Below are positions 11,656-24,583 of a stretch of 64,000 nucleotides of DNA, in pieces. The notes beneath the pieces were generated by a model. That model was given only the letters and a program-made list of their open reading frames with translations, did not search any database and was not told the DNA's origin. Source of the DNA: Caprimulgus europaeus (lineage: Eukaryota > Chordata > Aves > Caprimulgiformes > Caprimulgidae); contig OU015526.1 of assembly GCA_907165065.1 (NCBI GenBank), positions 70,331,723 through 70,395,722 on the forward strand, read 5' to 3'. The position numbers were made by a program, and so were the translations under genes. The number at the start of each line of letters is the position of its first letter. Within the stretch, counting starts at the first letter, position 1.

Positions 11656-14600
11656 TCTGAATCAGGTCTTGATTTTTACATATAAATTAGTAATTAGAAC
11701 TCTAAAGAAAAGAAATACAGGGATATGCCCACCCTAGTCAATGGCCATACACCCAGGGATGTGCTATACTGTATTACATGGTGCATGACTCAGTATGTTT
11801 TAAAGGCTCTTTAAAGAATTAAAAATGGACTGCTTTCTATCTCAGAATCTCTCTTTCAACCACTGGAATATTCATGTTCTCTACTTTCCTCTCTAAACTC
11901 TGTTAATTTTATATGAGGCTTCACATGCTCAATGATCACATGAACAGAAAACTGCAAATTCTCTATTTTTCATTTCTCTATATCAGTAGGAAAAAAAAAA
12001 AAAAGAAAAAACCCAAAGAGACTTAACTGAAACAACAGAAAGTGATACAATTTATGAAGGCTGGAACAGACTTATAACATCAGAAACTTGTGGCCTTGGG
12101 CAAAAGCAAAGCATGTTAGAGGTCTGAATCCAAGCGAGCCAACCAAAGAACTGTTAAGATCTAAGAAATCTTCTAGACCTTAGCAGAATCCATCTTGAAA
12201 GACCCAGCATGTACAAGTCTTATATGGCTGCAGTACTCTAGTGGGTTTTTTGTCTTGTTGGTTTGGGGTTTTTTTTAAGACCAAATATCATCATAGAGGA
12301 AAGGAAATGGATTGTTAATGCTGTATGAAAATGTTATTTACAAAGGCAAAAGAAAATGCATTATAGGCAGAAAGCCAATATTTTTTTACTTCCTTCGCAA
12401 AAATGAATATTCTCCAATCAAATGTATTTTCAGTAGGCTTTGATTTAAGGAAAAAAAAAAAAAAAGCCTTCTTCAATCAAAACGCTATTTTTTTAGTTCC
12501 TCATAAGATCTTGTGGCAGTAAAAATTCAGAGGACTGGAAAACAGCAAAAGGTTAATGAGTAACAAATATCTTCCCCTTGTATTACATGAGAAGTTTAGC
12601 ACGTGACAGGCTACAATTTAAAGAGAGAGCAGCATTTAAAAAAAACACTATCATTCAACTTCAGGTGGAATTTAGAATAATCTTTTTTTTTTTTTTTTTA
12701 ATAAAGATGTTAAAATACTCCTCTAGTTACAAAATACTTAGAGACTTTATTTCAATAGTTAATAACAAAAAAGGTGGAACAAAATGTTTTATTCTGCCTG
12801 GTACTGAATAATTTAGTTTTTTATTGATCTTTATAGGCTTATTTTCAATATTTGATTTTAAAATACAACTACTGAAATTACCTCTGTAGCTGCAGAAGAC
12901 AAGAAGAAATAGGTACAAATGAGTCCTTAAAGAATACAAATGTAAAATACAGTGTTTGGATAACTTTTAGTAAATGTTCTTTGCCAGACTCCTCCAGTAC
13001 TCTTATATTTCTTCTAACATGTAATGAAAATTTAATATGAACACTTGCAAAACACCCCAGACTACATATAATTTCTATTTTTTTAAGATTCAGAAAAACA
13101 TATCCATTGGAAAATCATAGTCCATTTACAGTATCACCACATCATAATTCAGCTTTTTAAAAATAATTTCCTTGTGTGCCCTATGTGGCAAAATTATAAC
13201 ACTTCATATTGAATAAACAGCTTGAAGACTTGCAAAGTTATGTGCTATTATGTTAAATGACTTCTCTCTCATTCAGAAATGTCCTAAAATCTGCTTATTT
13301 TACAGTACCCATGCAAAGCACATACATTAGAATTTTAAAAGGAAGGCAGAAAAAAGCTCACAAGTTCTGATTTCTGGAATTCCTTGTCTTAGAGTAATTC
13401 TATCCTTTAGCCTTTCAATTGTAAAGATGTGTTTTAGTATACAATAAATTGTCATTGTAATGACAATTTACTCTTGCTCTGCTTGTAGAACAAGAAAGTA
13501 GATATAGCAGATAAATTAATCACCATAAAACATTCACTGAATTCTGCAATTAGAGCTTTATCATTGAACAATGACATTTCCGCAAATACTTCTATAAATT
13601 ATTTTTATATAGAGTAGTATTACTCACCTCGCATTCTTTACACACCAAGAACTAAAAAATACCTCTATAAAAGCAAAAAATTTTCTGACAAACAGCAGGA
13701 AAATACCAAAGCATTTCCATATATATTTGAAATACTTTCTGTATCATCAAGAATCAGCTTACACCAAAGAGGCTCAAAAGTGAATCTTACAGAATATCTG
13801 TCTGGAAAATACTGAAGTAAACTTGGACTATTCAAAGAAAATTCTGAAAGAAAATAGATAAATAGGAAGTTCAAAAGTGAACAGAAGGCTGATGAAAAGT
13901 ACAATTAAAATCTCATAAAAATGAGAGCTCCATAGTAATTATTAAAAATAATTCAACTAAGCAAACTCAAGTGGGACCTCATATAGCTGCTTTCAGAACA
14001 CTAGATCATAATTGAGAATCAAATAATTAGAATATACTTGTTCAGATTACTCTTATTCTTCCCTATTTGATCTCATTGCAGAGCTGGCCCTTTGTCCTGA
14101 GATATTAGGTCAATTTACTAATTAATTTTTAAAGTTAAAGAAATAAGATGCACTTTACAAGAATGCATTTGTTCTACTACAATGAAATTCCCAGAGAATC
14201 TCAACATGTTTAATTCAGCTCTCCCCTAACCTGGCTATGAAGATATGGCAAGTTTGAAAAACTTCTTGGATCCAGAAACGTTGCAAGTCTTTGATCCTTT
14301 AGCCTAAAAACCAAAAACCCATTTCTTGACAGCTTCTCTTACAGAATCTTAAAATTGCTTATATGTTTTTCCATATATAGCATTTGTTAAATTATTGGGA
14401 GTTTGTTGATGCCTATATATATGGTTCATAACAGGTGATCACTGTAGTTCAATAAGCATAGAAACTATACAGAAGTGGTCAGAATAAATCTCCAGCTAGC
14501 TTTATGAACAGAATTTCAGTATGATGGACATGAAGGACTTTAATCTGTGAGTAGGCAGTCATTGTTTCGCAAGTGGGAGCTTGAGACAAGTAGAAGCATG

Positions 14601-15059
14601 AGCAGTACTTGGAGGAGCATGTTGCTCCTGATACTAATCAAGTTAAGTCAGTCAGGAGCAATGTACATGAACAGAGGTAAGGCAAGTAATAGACTGACTC
14701 TTTACCAAATTTCTTCCAAATGAGGAAGAGGTACACAGAAATACAAATGGATTGGGAGGCTGGAATGTAGTGGAGTCAGCTATTAATGATGTATGTGTGC
14801 TTAAGTGCATTTAGGAATAAGTTTACAGAAAAGTAAAAAGAATCTGAACAATTAAAAAGTTAGTCTATACTTTTTAAATATAACTTCCCAGCCATGACTA
14901 CACAAGATCATAATATATGCCACTGTATTCTTTATCCCAGCTTCATAAACAAAACACACATGTACACATTTTCAAACTGCAATCAACCATGACAAAAGAC
15001 CTGCGTTTGAAAGACTAAACAATTATGACTTTTTCCAAATTCACATGGATAGTTTTGAG
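11656..15059. other. Unique AT-rich non-coding DNA between LTR copy B and the first CR1
   Basis: No gene or transposable element was recognised. Landmarks are A runs near 11991-12004 and 12451-12465, a T run near 12682-12699, a T/G-rich tract at 12242-12279, and a 26-bp palindrome at 13445-13470. Open frames are short and AT-driven. Confidence 0.6.
13445..13470. repeat. Perfect 12-bp inverted repeat with 2-nt spacer
   Basis: TAAATTGTCATT is followed by GT and then AATGACAATTTA, a perfect 12-bp stem. No transposon ends or TA duplications are obvious beside it. It could be chance in AT-rich DNA or a small extrusion-prone palindrome. Confidence 0.8.
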
Positions 15060-15231
15060 CCGAACAAGCTGCCCAGGGAGGTTGTGGAGTCGCCTTCTCT
15101 GGAGACATTCAAAACCCGCCTGGACGCCTTCCTTTGTGATCTCATGTAGGTGTTCCTGCTCCGGCAGGGGGATTGGACTAGCTGATCTTTTGAGGTCCCT
15201 TCCAATCCCTAGCATTCTGTGATTCTTTGAT
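15060..15231 (+). mobile_element. CR1 LINE, 5'-truncated 3' tail
   Basis: This holds the end of CR1 ORF2 (the CTGCCCAGGGAGGTTGTGGA and GGAGACATTCAAAACC stretches, coding the end of the reverse-transcriptase protein) followed by the CR1 3' untranslated hallmark GGATTGGACTAGCTGATC. It terminates in the 8-mer style tail ATTCTGTGATTCTTTGA. The copy is about 170 bp, the usual heavily 5'-truncated form. The open frame at 15015-15251 on the minus strand is an antisense shadow. Orientation is clear; the exact 5' break is uncertain by some bases. Confidence 0.92.
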
Positions 15232-17463
15232 GTGAATGCAACAGATTCCAAGATCTTGGTCTTTGAGATTTGTGCCCGTGCTTATTTATGCATTTCATTG
15301 TGAGCAGTTTTTTTGCATTAGGTATAAATTTAGTTAAGTTTCCCGACTTTTGTGGAATCTGGTCAACTGATATCAATCACAATGGACTTCAATTAAAACT
15401 TTCATAGTATATAAAGGCAAACAATGGACACTTGGGGCTTAGGATTTTTTTCTTTCTCCTAAGACCAGGACACTGCTTTCAAAAGTAGTGGATCAAACTA
15501 TATACACTTTTATTATCTTTTTAGCCAACGACCTTTGTGTCAGTTTATTACTTCAGAACTTTAATTTGACACCGTCATACTTAGAGAAATCAAGTTGCCA
15601 AAATTCAACAAAAGGGGATAATCATTAACTGCAGCTCTCAGGCTATCTTGAGACATGAATTAATCAACTGACCACTCAAGACAGTAAGCACCTGTCTGGG
15701 TAATTATACATAGTGTAGCAATAAATGTAACCATATTCTACAGAATATCATCACATGATTCATGCGTGAAGACTTCCTGGGCATTATCGTATAGTATAAA
15801 CTTTAGTTAATACACTTAGACATTCATCTGAAGCCTGACAAGCTGGTGCTGTACTTTAATTTATGGGAATTACAGTTAAAGGTGATCTGAACAAAGAGTT
15901 GAGAATTGAAACAGTAATTAGTGGAACCAAGGAAGTGTGGAATGATTAGAGATAAATAAAATAAAGTCATTTTCTGGTAGAGGGTGTCAGAAAGGTTCTT
16001 AGGGAGAACTTTAAATGAATTGAAGTTGTTTTATGAAAATGCAGTATTATTATATGGATTAATGGTCCATTAATATCTATCATTTGTAATCATAATAAAA
16101 TTTACTACTTGAAGTTATGTAAAATAATGTTGTATTTGATACATCACCATGAAGATGTAGGACCAAACTATTTCAGTGAACTGTTTGTATAAGCTAGGAC
16201 ACTAAGATTCTTCATTACAAGTAACAGCCTTCAGGACTCAGCATTCCCTCATATTCAATTATAATACGAGTAATGCACAAATTATACTATCCCTAGGGTT
16301 TAAACCTCTTCTTATGGTCTTTTAATTTTGCAAATATCATGCAAGGAGGATGCGTCTTCATTTCTCCACTTCTAAAGCTTCACCAGCACAGTAGCCCCAG
16401 AAACTGTCGATGTGAATCTAATGTGTCATTCAGGTGGGTCATACAGATGTTCGGACCCACATTCTCTGCATTTGCAAAGTGACCAAGATTACAGTGCCAG
16501 AAAAGACATGTAAAAACACACCAGACACAAATGTGCCTTTCTCTCATGAAGGGACAACTAAGAAGTTGTTAAGCATAAGGAACACAAATATCAGTGCCAC
16601 AGTGCCAATGCACCACCAACATTCTGCAAGAAATTTTGTCAAAGCTTTATGGAGCAGCCCATGGAGCAGAGGTGGCCTCTCCCAAAACCTTGTCTATCTC
16701 ATTTTTTAATGCAATTCATTGTAATGATCACTTAATGTCCAGCCCTGAATGATCCTGAATTTTTCTGGATCAGCCAGATGTGCTGATTAGTAGCTCACCT
16801 TGTCAAATGCAGAGGAAAATGGAGATATACAGTAATACATATCACAAGATCTTAATTTGGATAGTTCTGTCAAAGGGGAGAAAATCCTACCATTAGAAGT
16901 TCTGTCGGGGTGATGTCGGCTCCAACTGCCACCTTTAGAAACAAAGCAGGAGTTCCCATTCATCAAGGAAAGAGCAGCAGTACCGTAGGGACAAATGAAA
17001 GATTCTGTAGCAGTACTGTTCCCAGATTTCACTCTTTTTTTCATATAGAACTGGAAAATACAAGTTAAGCAATAGTCTAAGCACCTCCAAAACAGCATGT
17101 GGGATTTGAGAACGTATTGTGAGAATTATAATTTTCCACGGGACAAGTGGCAACCCCATTTGATATACAGCTGCCACCATCTAACCCTTGCCTGGGTTCA
17201 CATTACTATTGTTCATGGTAATTTAGTCTACACTGTGTTCAGGTGTATATTTCACAGTAGTAATTAATACTTTGATTATTTTATATGAATGTTTCCTGTA
17301 GTTTTCAAATAAACTAAAGCAAATGAAATGGTGTGATTAAGTGAACTGGATTTAACCTGATCCCATCCCAGTGATATTGATTGCAGATGATTTGTAACTA
17401 CTTTGGGAAAAAAAGTTAGACATAATTTGCATACAAAAAGAAAATCTGTGGTGCTTCCAAATT
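15232..17463. other. Unique AT-rich non-coding DNA between two CR1 remnants
   Basis: No gene, LTR or CR1 was recognised. A 91-codon frame at 16434-16709 (+) and a 103-codon frame at 16787-17098 (-) have no recognisable domain, and I treat them as chance. Confidence 0.55.
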
Positions 17464-17560
17464 TCATAGTTCATAGAATTTTTGAAGCAAGAAAAGACCA
17501 TCTAATCTGACCTGTTGTGTAACTACCACAAGGCATGATGTGCATGCAGATCCTTGTTCG
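17464..17560 (-). mobile_element. Ancient degenerate CR1-like 3' fragment
   Basis: The plus-strand text TTCATAGAATTTTTGAAGCA followed by AAAAGACCATCTAATCTGAC matches the general shape of a reverse-complemented CR1 3' end (CATAGAATC...GGAAGGGACCATCTAGTC). The wording resembles older CR1 subfamilies shared by turtles, crocodilians and birds more than the young avian copies elsewhere in this window. It is strongly diverged. Just downstream, at about 17569-17589, a 10-bp unit CGAGATGTGC is duplicated in tandem. Confidence 0.55.
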
Positions 17561-19952
17561 GATTCAACCGAGATGTGCCGAGATGTGCCTTTTGAAATGT
17601 AAACGTTAAGTATTTTGAATTCATAAGTCTGAAAAATGTGTCTAAAGTTTTCAAAGGGAATATTATTTCTAGGAGATACTGGCATTAGTCTTTCTCATCT
17701 TGGATAGAAATCCTGCAAGATCAACGTCTGGTAATTTTATCTGCTTTTCTGTTACAGGCTACAGATATATCAGTTGTACATACAAAAAAAGACTACAAAT
17801 TATTTCAAATGTTTCTTGACATCATAATTCCTGTAAATTCTTTCATACTGCATCTGACAGGGAAAACACTATCTCAAATGAAACTCTACTAGTTGAGTGC
17901 TACTAGAATAATTTAGTACATAATGTATTTATGGATCTCATTCAGGTCCCTCAGTCTGACAATGCCACATGTTGAAGTCCAATGTTAAATGATAATAACT
18001 GCATATTATTTAGGTTTCTACCATTGTACAATGTAACCAGACTGCTTCGTTGAACAAATAGGCTTTTTCAAATCTGATATTATTTCACTGTCATCATATT
18101 TTAGGCATTTGCCCTACATATTCTCCATGAACAGGATGCCAAAGCAACAAAAGAAGATACACATGAATCAGTACTTATGGTACAGAGATTTTTTGTTTGC
18201 AACTGCATCTGGTTTTGTCTTGTCATTGCCACACGTCTCACCACTTTTCTCCTACCACCCTCCTTCACCTGTACCTTTTCCTCTAAGCTGGCAGTTTCTG
18301 CTTGCTAGCACACAGTTTTGTTTCCCCTCAGGAAAACAGCAACAAAAAGGCAAAACTAAAAGTCTGTAAAATATCCTTGCTCTTGCTTCTGTTGTAATAA
18401 ATTACAGCCCACCTGGTACAAACCAATAATTATCTCTCTTCCAGTATCTCACTTTCACATATTTATAAAGGAATGTAATTCAGATCTTAGAGACCTTCTG
18501 CATATAACTGGTAGCACTGCTATGCAGTGATCCACTAAATACCAGAGCCAGAGCACCATTTTAGCTGCTTTGAAGCCAATCAAATGGATATGCCCAATAG
18601 CACAGTTTCCCTAGTGACAGGATTGTCACTAATGAGCAGGAATATTGGTGTGATGCCATGTCCCTTTATTCTGGGCCTCAACTGCCGAGAACATAATCAG
18701 GAAAAAAAAAAAAAGGACAGCTCTGTGATGTCCCTAAGTTCCAACAACTCCTATTTGCAAATAAGCACCACTAGGGCAATAAGCTTTCATTTTCTTTAAT
18801 TCATTAAGTAAATCAGACTGGCCAGTGGCCAATTTTAGAACAAGGTGAGTGTGACAGTAGCTCAAAGCCACCTGACTCCATCACAGTATGTTGCACTATG
18901 CTAAACCTGCACTGTGCTAAATCAGAAGCCCTGGTCTGAAGTTATGAAAGTGAATCAATTGTCTTAAAATTTCCTAAAAAGACAAAGTACATAGGAAAAA
19001 AAAAAACAAAAACCAAAAACCCCAATACAAACAAAATAGAAAGCCTCCCAGCTATATTAGAAGACTAAATGCAACCAATATATTTTAATAGTTTTAAATT
19101 ATATTATATACAGTGCTTCTGGCTTTTAAGCAATATTTGTCTATGGTTTTACAAGGTTAGGTGTAAAAAAATGCTGAAATTAATTCTAATTCACTATGGG
19201 AAGTCTTGCTGCAAGATGAGTGGGAGTGAGAAACAACTGACTTACTACAGAGCTTGAAAGAGGGAAAATGAAGGAAAGCTTGAAGTTATTATTAGGTTGC
19301 CAGAGTTTGTGGACTCACCAGTGTCTATGGGCAATCTATCATAATGCAATTTCAACCCAATTCATATAAATTTGAAGTGATTTCTTTCTCATACAAAACT
19401 AAATCAATGGAATCTTGAACTAAATTAATAAAGGTGTCCATACAGGAAGTTGCATAGTTTTAACCAAATAAAACTTTAAAAATTATATTAACAAAAGCAA
19501 TGCAGCTCAAGTGAAAGGAAATGATAAGATTGCATGTTGATGAATAGCAATAACAGACACCATATAGACAGAGACTTATTGGATCAATTTGCATTCAATC
19601 TCTTATATTTTTGGATAAGCGGTGGAGAACCTAAATGTTATCCCTATTCTATGAAGTAATTTTGCAAAACGCATTGACATTGATAAGGACAACAGTGGGC
19701 CCTTGCTATTGATTACTTCTCCCTATACATGTCAACAGGCAGGCTCCCAGTAACCTAACACAAACCTGGTTTCTAAGAATAACTGACTAAATAATGGATG
19801 AACTGTGACATACACATCTTGTGTTTATTCACAGTGAAACCTCTGAAATTTTATCTGTAACTCAATTAGGTTGTTAAAATCTAATTGCATTAGGGCAAGT
19901 GAGTATTGCTCATTGGGCTTAATTCTTGCAAAGGCTGTCAATCCAGTCTTTG
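17561..19952. other. Unique AT-rich non-coding DNA left of LTR copy C
   Basis: Nothing gene-like was recognised. A run of A lies near 18703-18714 and an A/C-rich tract at 18996-19035. A good-looking but isolated splice-acceptor string (TGCTTTTCTGTTACAG) ends at 17757, with no supporting exon seen. Confidence 0.55.
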
Positions 19953-19957
19953 CTTTC

Positions 19958-20581
19958 TGTCCTGGTTTTTGCTAGGATAGAGTTAATTTTGTTCTTAGTA
20001 TCTAAGCAAGCACTGCATTTTGGTTTCAGTGGGGATTGTTATGAGAACAATGTTGATAACTACAAGGACACTGTGCTTGGGCAGTTTGCAAGAAGAGAAG
20101 GACTGGAAGGGGGGAGTGGAGAAGAAAAGAGTAGTAGTCAGTAAAACCCAGAACTGACAGTTGGATATGCCAGTAAGATATTCTATATCCATTATGTCAT
20201 ATTTAGTATATTAACCGGGGCTGACGGGAAAGGGGGGGATTCTCTTGGGAATCGCTCAGGCTCGCTTTTCCGGGATTGTGATTTTGGTTTCGGGGGTTCC
20301 TTTTCACTCCTCCAGGATCGTTATCAGTGGGTGGTGAGCAAGTGTACTCTGCATCACTCATACATATATAGTTGTTATCATTGCTACTCTTATTCTCATT
20401 ATTTTATTTTTATTTTTACTCTAATTATTAAATTGTTCTTAACTCAAACAACAAGTCTCCTGAGCTTTACCCCTCCAATTCTTTCCCCGATTCCCTGGGT
20501 AAGGAAGAAGGGAGCAGGGCATGGGGGAAGGCTGCTAGTGGTTGTGTCTTATTTAGCTGCCAGCTAAGTTAAACCATCACA
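19958..20581 (+). mobile_element. Solo LTR, avian endogenous retrovirus, copy C
   Basis: The 624-bp element starts TGTCCTGGTTTTTGCTAGGA and ends AGTTAAACCATCACA. It is flanked by a perfect 5-bp duplication, CTTTC, at 19953-19957 and 20582-20586. It is organised like copies A and E in the opposite orientation, sharing the start, the TGGTGAGCAAGTGTACTCTG-type middle, and a ...TTAAATTGTTCTTAACTCAA stretch near the 3' end. The promoter region is degraded. There is no internal proviral sequence, so it is a solo LTR. The small frames at 19926-20144 and 20331-20567 lie wholly or mostly inside it and are not genes. Confidence 0.9.
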
Positions 20582-20586
20582 CTTTC

Positions 20587-23500
20587 CCATTCTACAGTTC
20601 TGGACTTTCTTGGGTACCAAGGCTTGCAGTTTCCAGGAAATCTTCGTGGATGATGGAATGGTGCAGTAGTGTCCTCTCATTACCAAATTTCCATCCCAGA
20701 TGGCTTGGCAGTAATGCTCCTCCAGGTCCTGCTGTCAGATAGGAGCTTCATCTGAATTACCTCCATTCCAGGTTCCTGGACACCTTCCTGCTCTTCTTTC
20801 CTACACATAATGTCTTCTCCAGGCTTTTGTTCTCACTATACTTCACCCCACTGAAGCATAATGGGGACAGCTGTTTTCACCATTAATGAGACAGGATGAA
20901 CAGATGAGAGTGAAAGAGCCACTTGCTGTATGACTAGTAGTCTAAGTTCAGAACAGAGACACAGAAATTACAGTTTGCTCCAATATGTGGTAGATGCTCA
21001 CAGCAGTTACTTCACATGCCCCTAGGTCTTTGCGAGTAAATCTACATTAGAGTGCATCAAGCCAATCGTTCTCATTGCTGAGCATGAATTTCTTGGTGCT
21101 TTAATTAATTCACTCACAGCATGAACACCACTGTGTTTGATGCACACTCTTGAAGAGCTTGGGCATATAATTACTACCATGAAACAAAGACTAATGGACT
21201 GATAGAAACAGTGGACTAGAAACATGAAGCAAAACAGAAAAGTAGAATTTTAGTGTGACAGGCAAATGTAACTTGAACTCTTTATGGCAGAAGCTGTCAT
21301 CACAAAAATATATATATATACATACATATATTTTTTCTTTTTTATCTTCACTCATTTCACTAAGTCTCCCAAAGGCCTAGCATGTTGAAAAATGACTCTT
21401 TTTAGTTTAAAGTTTTACCTGGAGTTGTATTTAAAATTTATGTCTAGTCATATTTTTGTTTTTTGGCTTAAGAACACTTGGGGCAGATGGAAAAAGGAAA
21501 AATCATAGTTTTCATTTGCTTTTGTTCTTGGAAAAGCTGGTTTATGTACCCTATGCAGCAAGATGAAAACAAAAAAAAAAAGGAAAAATTAAGTCACAGC
21601 AATAAAATATGTAGGCACTTCTCTGACTCGCCCAATAAATGTGCTATTCCAAATAAATGGGAAATGTGTATGTTCTGTTATCATACTTCTTATATATGAA
21701 TGACTTTTCCCCCCTTCAGTGAATCCTTCTATAGCAGGGCATAGCTACAAGGCTTTTGCTTCTGTGAATTTCAGGCTTCCCTGAAATTAGACCACAGGAA
21801 TGCAAAGTTTTCTTGCAGTACTGGTTTTCTTACTTTATGAATCTGTCCACACTTCTAATTTATGCAACTAATATGTTCTGATGTGTGCTTTTCTAATAGA
21901 AAGAGAAGGTTAATATAGCATTGGTTTTGCAACAAAAATATCCATTCCTACAGTTATCAGGATTCCTTTAAGCCAAACAGATTCATTTAAAGATTTTGGT
22001 CAAATCTTTAAAGCAGAAGAAAGCTACTACAACAAGCTGAAAAAGTGAGATTAAACCTGTATTAGATAAAAATTACAGAAAGAAATATAACCATATGGTG
22101 ACATGCAAATTGTTTAAATTATAGCATTTTTCCAGTCAAATCTCTGTATTCAGACTCAACAATACAAAGTTGTGTAAAAATAAAAAAGGGAAAATTGACA
22201 CCTTTGATCTCAGATTCAGATTAGAGATTGGGTAATAACTAACAGGATATTCAGATATATCATCTACTTATCCTGCAACAACCTGGGTTTTCCCCTTTGC
22301 ACAGAAAAAATATTTACTGAATCTATGACAAACTGATTTCAGGCCAGCTACTGGGACCTCATCTGGTATGTGCTAATTGGAAAGGAACGTGTATACAAGT
22401 GTCCCAAAACCCAGATGACTGCCTTGACCAGCAGGCTATGTAATTAGGGCTGTATTTCTGGGTTTTCATTATAATTTGGAACTTAGAGTTGCAGCGATAT
22501 TCTCTCCAATAAAGAATAAAAATAAATGTAGAAAATTCAATATTGTATTACATGTGGAATTCTTCTTTTGCAGCCAAATCTATCTACATTTGCTTTGCTG
22601 TTGCTAGCAAAATCTTTACTTTTCTTAAGAAGTACCCTTGCTTCACTTTAAGGAAATAAGACAACATTTTCACACTCAGCAATACCCTACAAAAATCCAG
22701 GCAGTCATTGGAGAATGAACAAAAAAAAAAAGAGAGAACAGGCACAAGCGAACAAAAGGGGTCAAGCTATCATGAGGATTTTTAGGTACATCACAGAGAA
22801 TAAAATCTGTACAAATCAGAATAAACAAACCCTTCCGTGTGGCAGGTCCTTCAAAAGGTTTGCCACCTCTGATTCGTGTTGATGAACTGGTATAGGTCTT
22901 TTTCCTGCATTCAGCACTACAGTGAAATCCCAAATAAATATCCAGTTTAAGAAAGAGCTAGTGTCAGCTGCCAATCAGCACAAGTTCTGCTTTACTATCT
23001 ATCCCATTTACTCTCTAAGAAGAGTTCCAGCTGTAGTTTCCCTGCTCGCTTTGTTTTGTATTTTTCTTACGCTGTTGCAGCTTGGTTTTATGCTCTTTCT
23101 TACAATCCTCAATAAAGCTGTTGCAGGACACACACAATACAGTGGTTTCTGTTGGTGTTCCAGAGCTATTCATTATTGTCACCATTTCAGCACACTGTGC
23201 TGTTACTGCAGGCTGCCAACTATTGTTTTTCATGTGCACAGATTTTATGCCTGAAGAAAGACACTTACTATTGTTATTTAATAAAATTACTATAATAATA
23301 CTACCTTACATTTATATAAATCCCCTTTCATTCAAGAGAAATTTTTTTTTCCCTTGGATATAATGCTATAGATTGCTCCACCTGGCACTGAATAAAAAGC
23401 TCATTTTAACAGGAAACATACCTGCTTAATGGCACAAAGCAGTGCTACACCATTTTGACCATGTGTATATGACTACATTAGTTACAGAAGACAGCAGCAG

Positions 23501-24495
23501 CCATCCCTGTTCAGAAGCACAGCAGGGTGACGTTAGAGGGTATCGGTATGGACCAATTTGATGCTACCAAGAAAGCAGGGCCACAGGTCTGCTGACTCCC
23601 AAAAGTAGATTTGAGGGGAAGTCTGAGGCACTGCTCATAAAAATGGATGAAAAGAACTCCAAGAATAAAAAGAGCAGTGTCTAAGATGCTAAGGTGCATT
23701 TTTAATCATGATGATATCCAAAAAGCCTAAACACTCAAACAAGAAATTCACCAAGCTTGAAGATATCAAAGATCTGTGGAATAAGCAGTTGAGCCACTTA
23801 GCATAAATGCAAACTAAAACCACTTTTCTTGTCTCTCTTGCTCCCAACTGAAAGAAGACCCTGATACTATGAGAAGTTGAGCTCTATTCACCTCCATGTC
23901 CAAACTAACCAAACACTTTATGTCAAGGTTCTTATTTTCAGATAATCAGACTTACCCCTTTGAAGTGCTTTGATTTGGAGATTGAAATTCCATTACAGCA
24001 TCAAGTATTAGTATTTTTCACAAGTGCTGTAGTGAAGCCTGGAAAGGGAAAGGAGAAAAGATGGGGTCACGTTACTTCCACTAAAGATATTGAAACACTA
24101 TGCAGCAAAGCCTGCTTCATCTATGGTCCTCATCACCTACACTTACAGTACAGCCTATTTCTTGGGAAGATCTGTGGGGTTTGAAGAATGAGAGTCTTTA
24201 AACCCCACTGTTCCACTTGCACTGCATCACACTGTGACTTTGAAAATGCTGCTCACCTATGAAACAAATGTAGGGCTTCATAAGCTGAACTGTAAAATTA
24301 ATTTGAGATACTTTCCACTCAAACTCCTTCATACCTAACAACTAGAAAAAAAGAGTTTTTCTAAATATGTGTCCAACATGAACCCTTGGAGATCTATATG
24401 CATATCAAGGACAGCACATGACCCTAAGTCTGATTTTGTTTTTGCTGAAAAAAGCTGTTATAGTATTGGCCCTGTTCTTATCTCTTGAAGACAGT
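20587..24495. other. Unique AT-rich non-coding DNA right of LTR copy C
   Basis: No gene was recognised. A short (TA)n-rich stretch lies at about 21306-21335 and A runs near 21570-21580 and 22720-22730. The overlapping frames at 22676-23363 do not resemble any family I know. Confidence 0.55.
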
Positions 24496-24583
24496 AGCCC
24501 AAATTCTTCTCTGTTACACAAGTCCAGTCTCACATTGATTCCAATGGGTTTCATTGGAATAACTGAAAAGAGAATTTGGCCCC
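24496..24583. mobile_element. Fossil palindromic non-autonomous DNA element (MITE-like)
   Basis: The segment begins GCCCAAATTCTTCTCTGTTA and ends AAAAGAGAATTTGGCCC, so its termini are an imperfect inverted repeat (GGGCCAAATTCTC-like on both ends). The centre is a perfect 9-bp inverted repeat, ATTCCAATG at 24538-24546 and CATTGGAAT at 24552-24560, around a 5-nt loop. This whole-length palindrome strongly resembles an abundant old palindromic repeat I know from turtle and crocodilian genomes, whose ends read GGGCCAAATTCTG and whose middle carries CATTG...CAATG. The family name is not given because I cannot check it. Frames on both strands stay open across it (24405-24647 minus, 24418-24606 plus), as expected for a palindrome. 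Confidence 0.65.

Noticed and set aside
17742..17760. Strong-looking 3' splice site TGCTTTTCTGTTACAG
   Set aside because: No coding or otherwise supported exon follows; such strings are common by chance in T-rich DNA.
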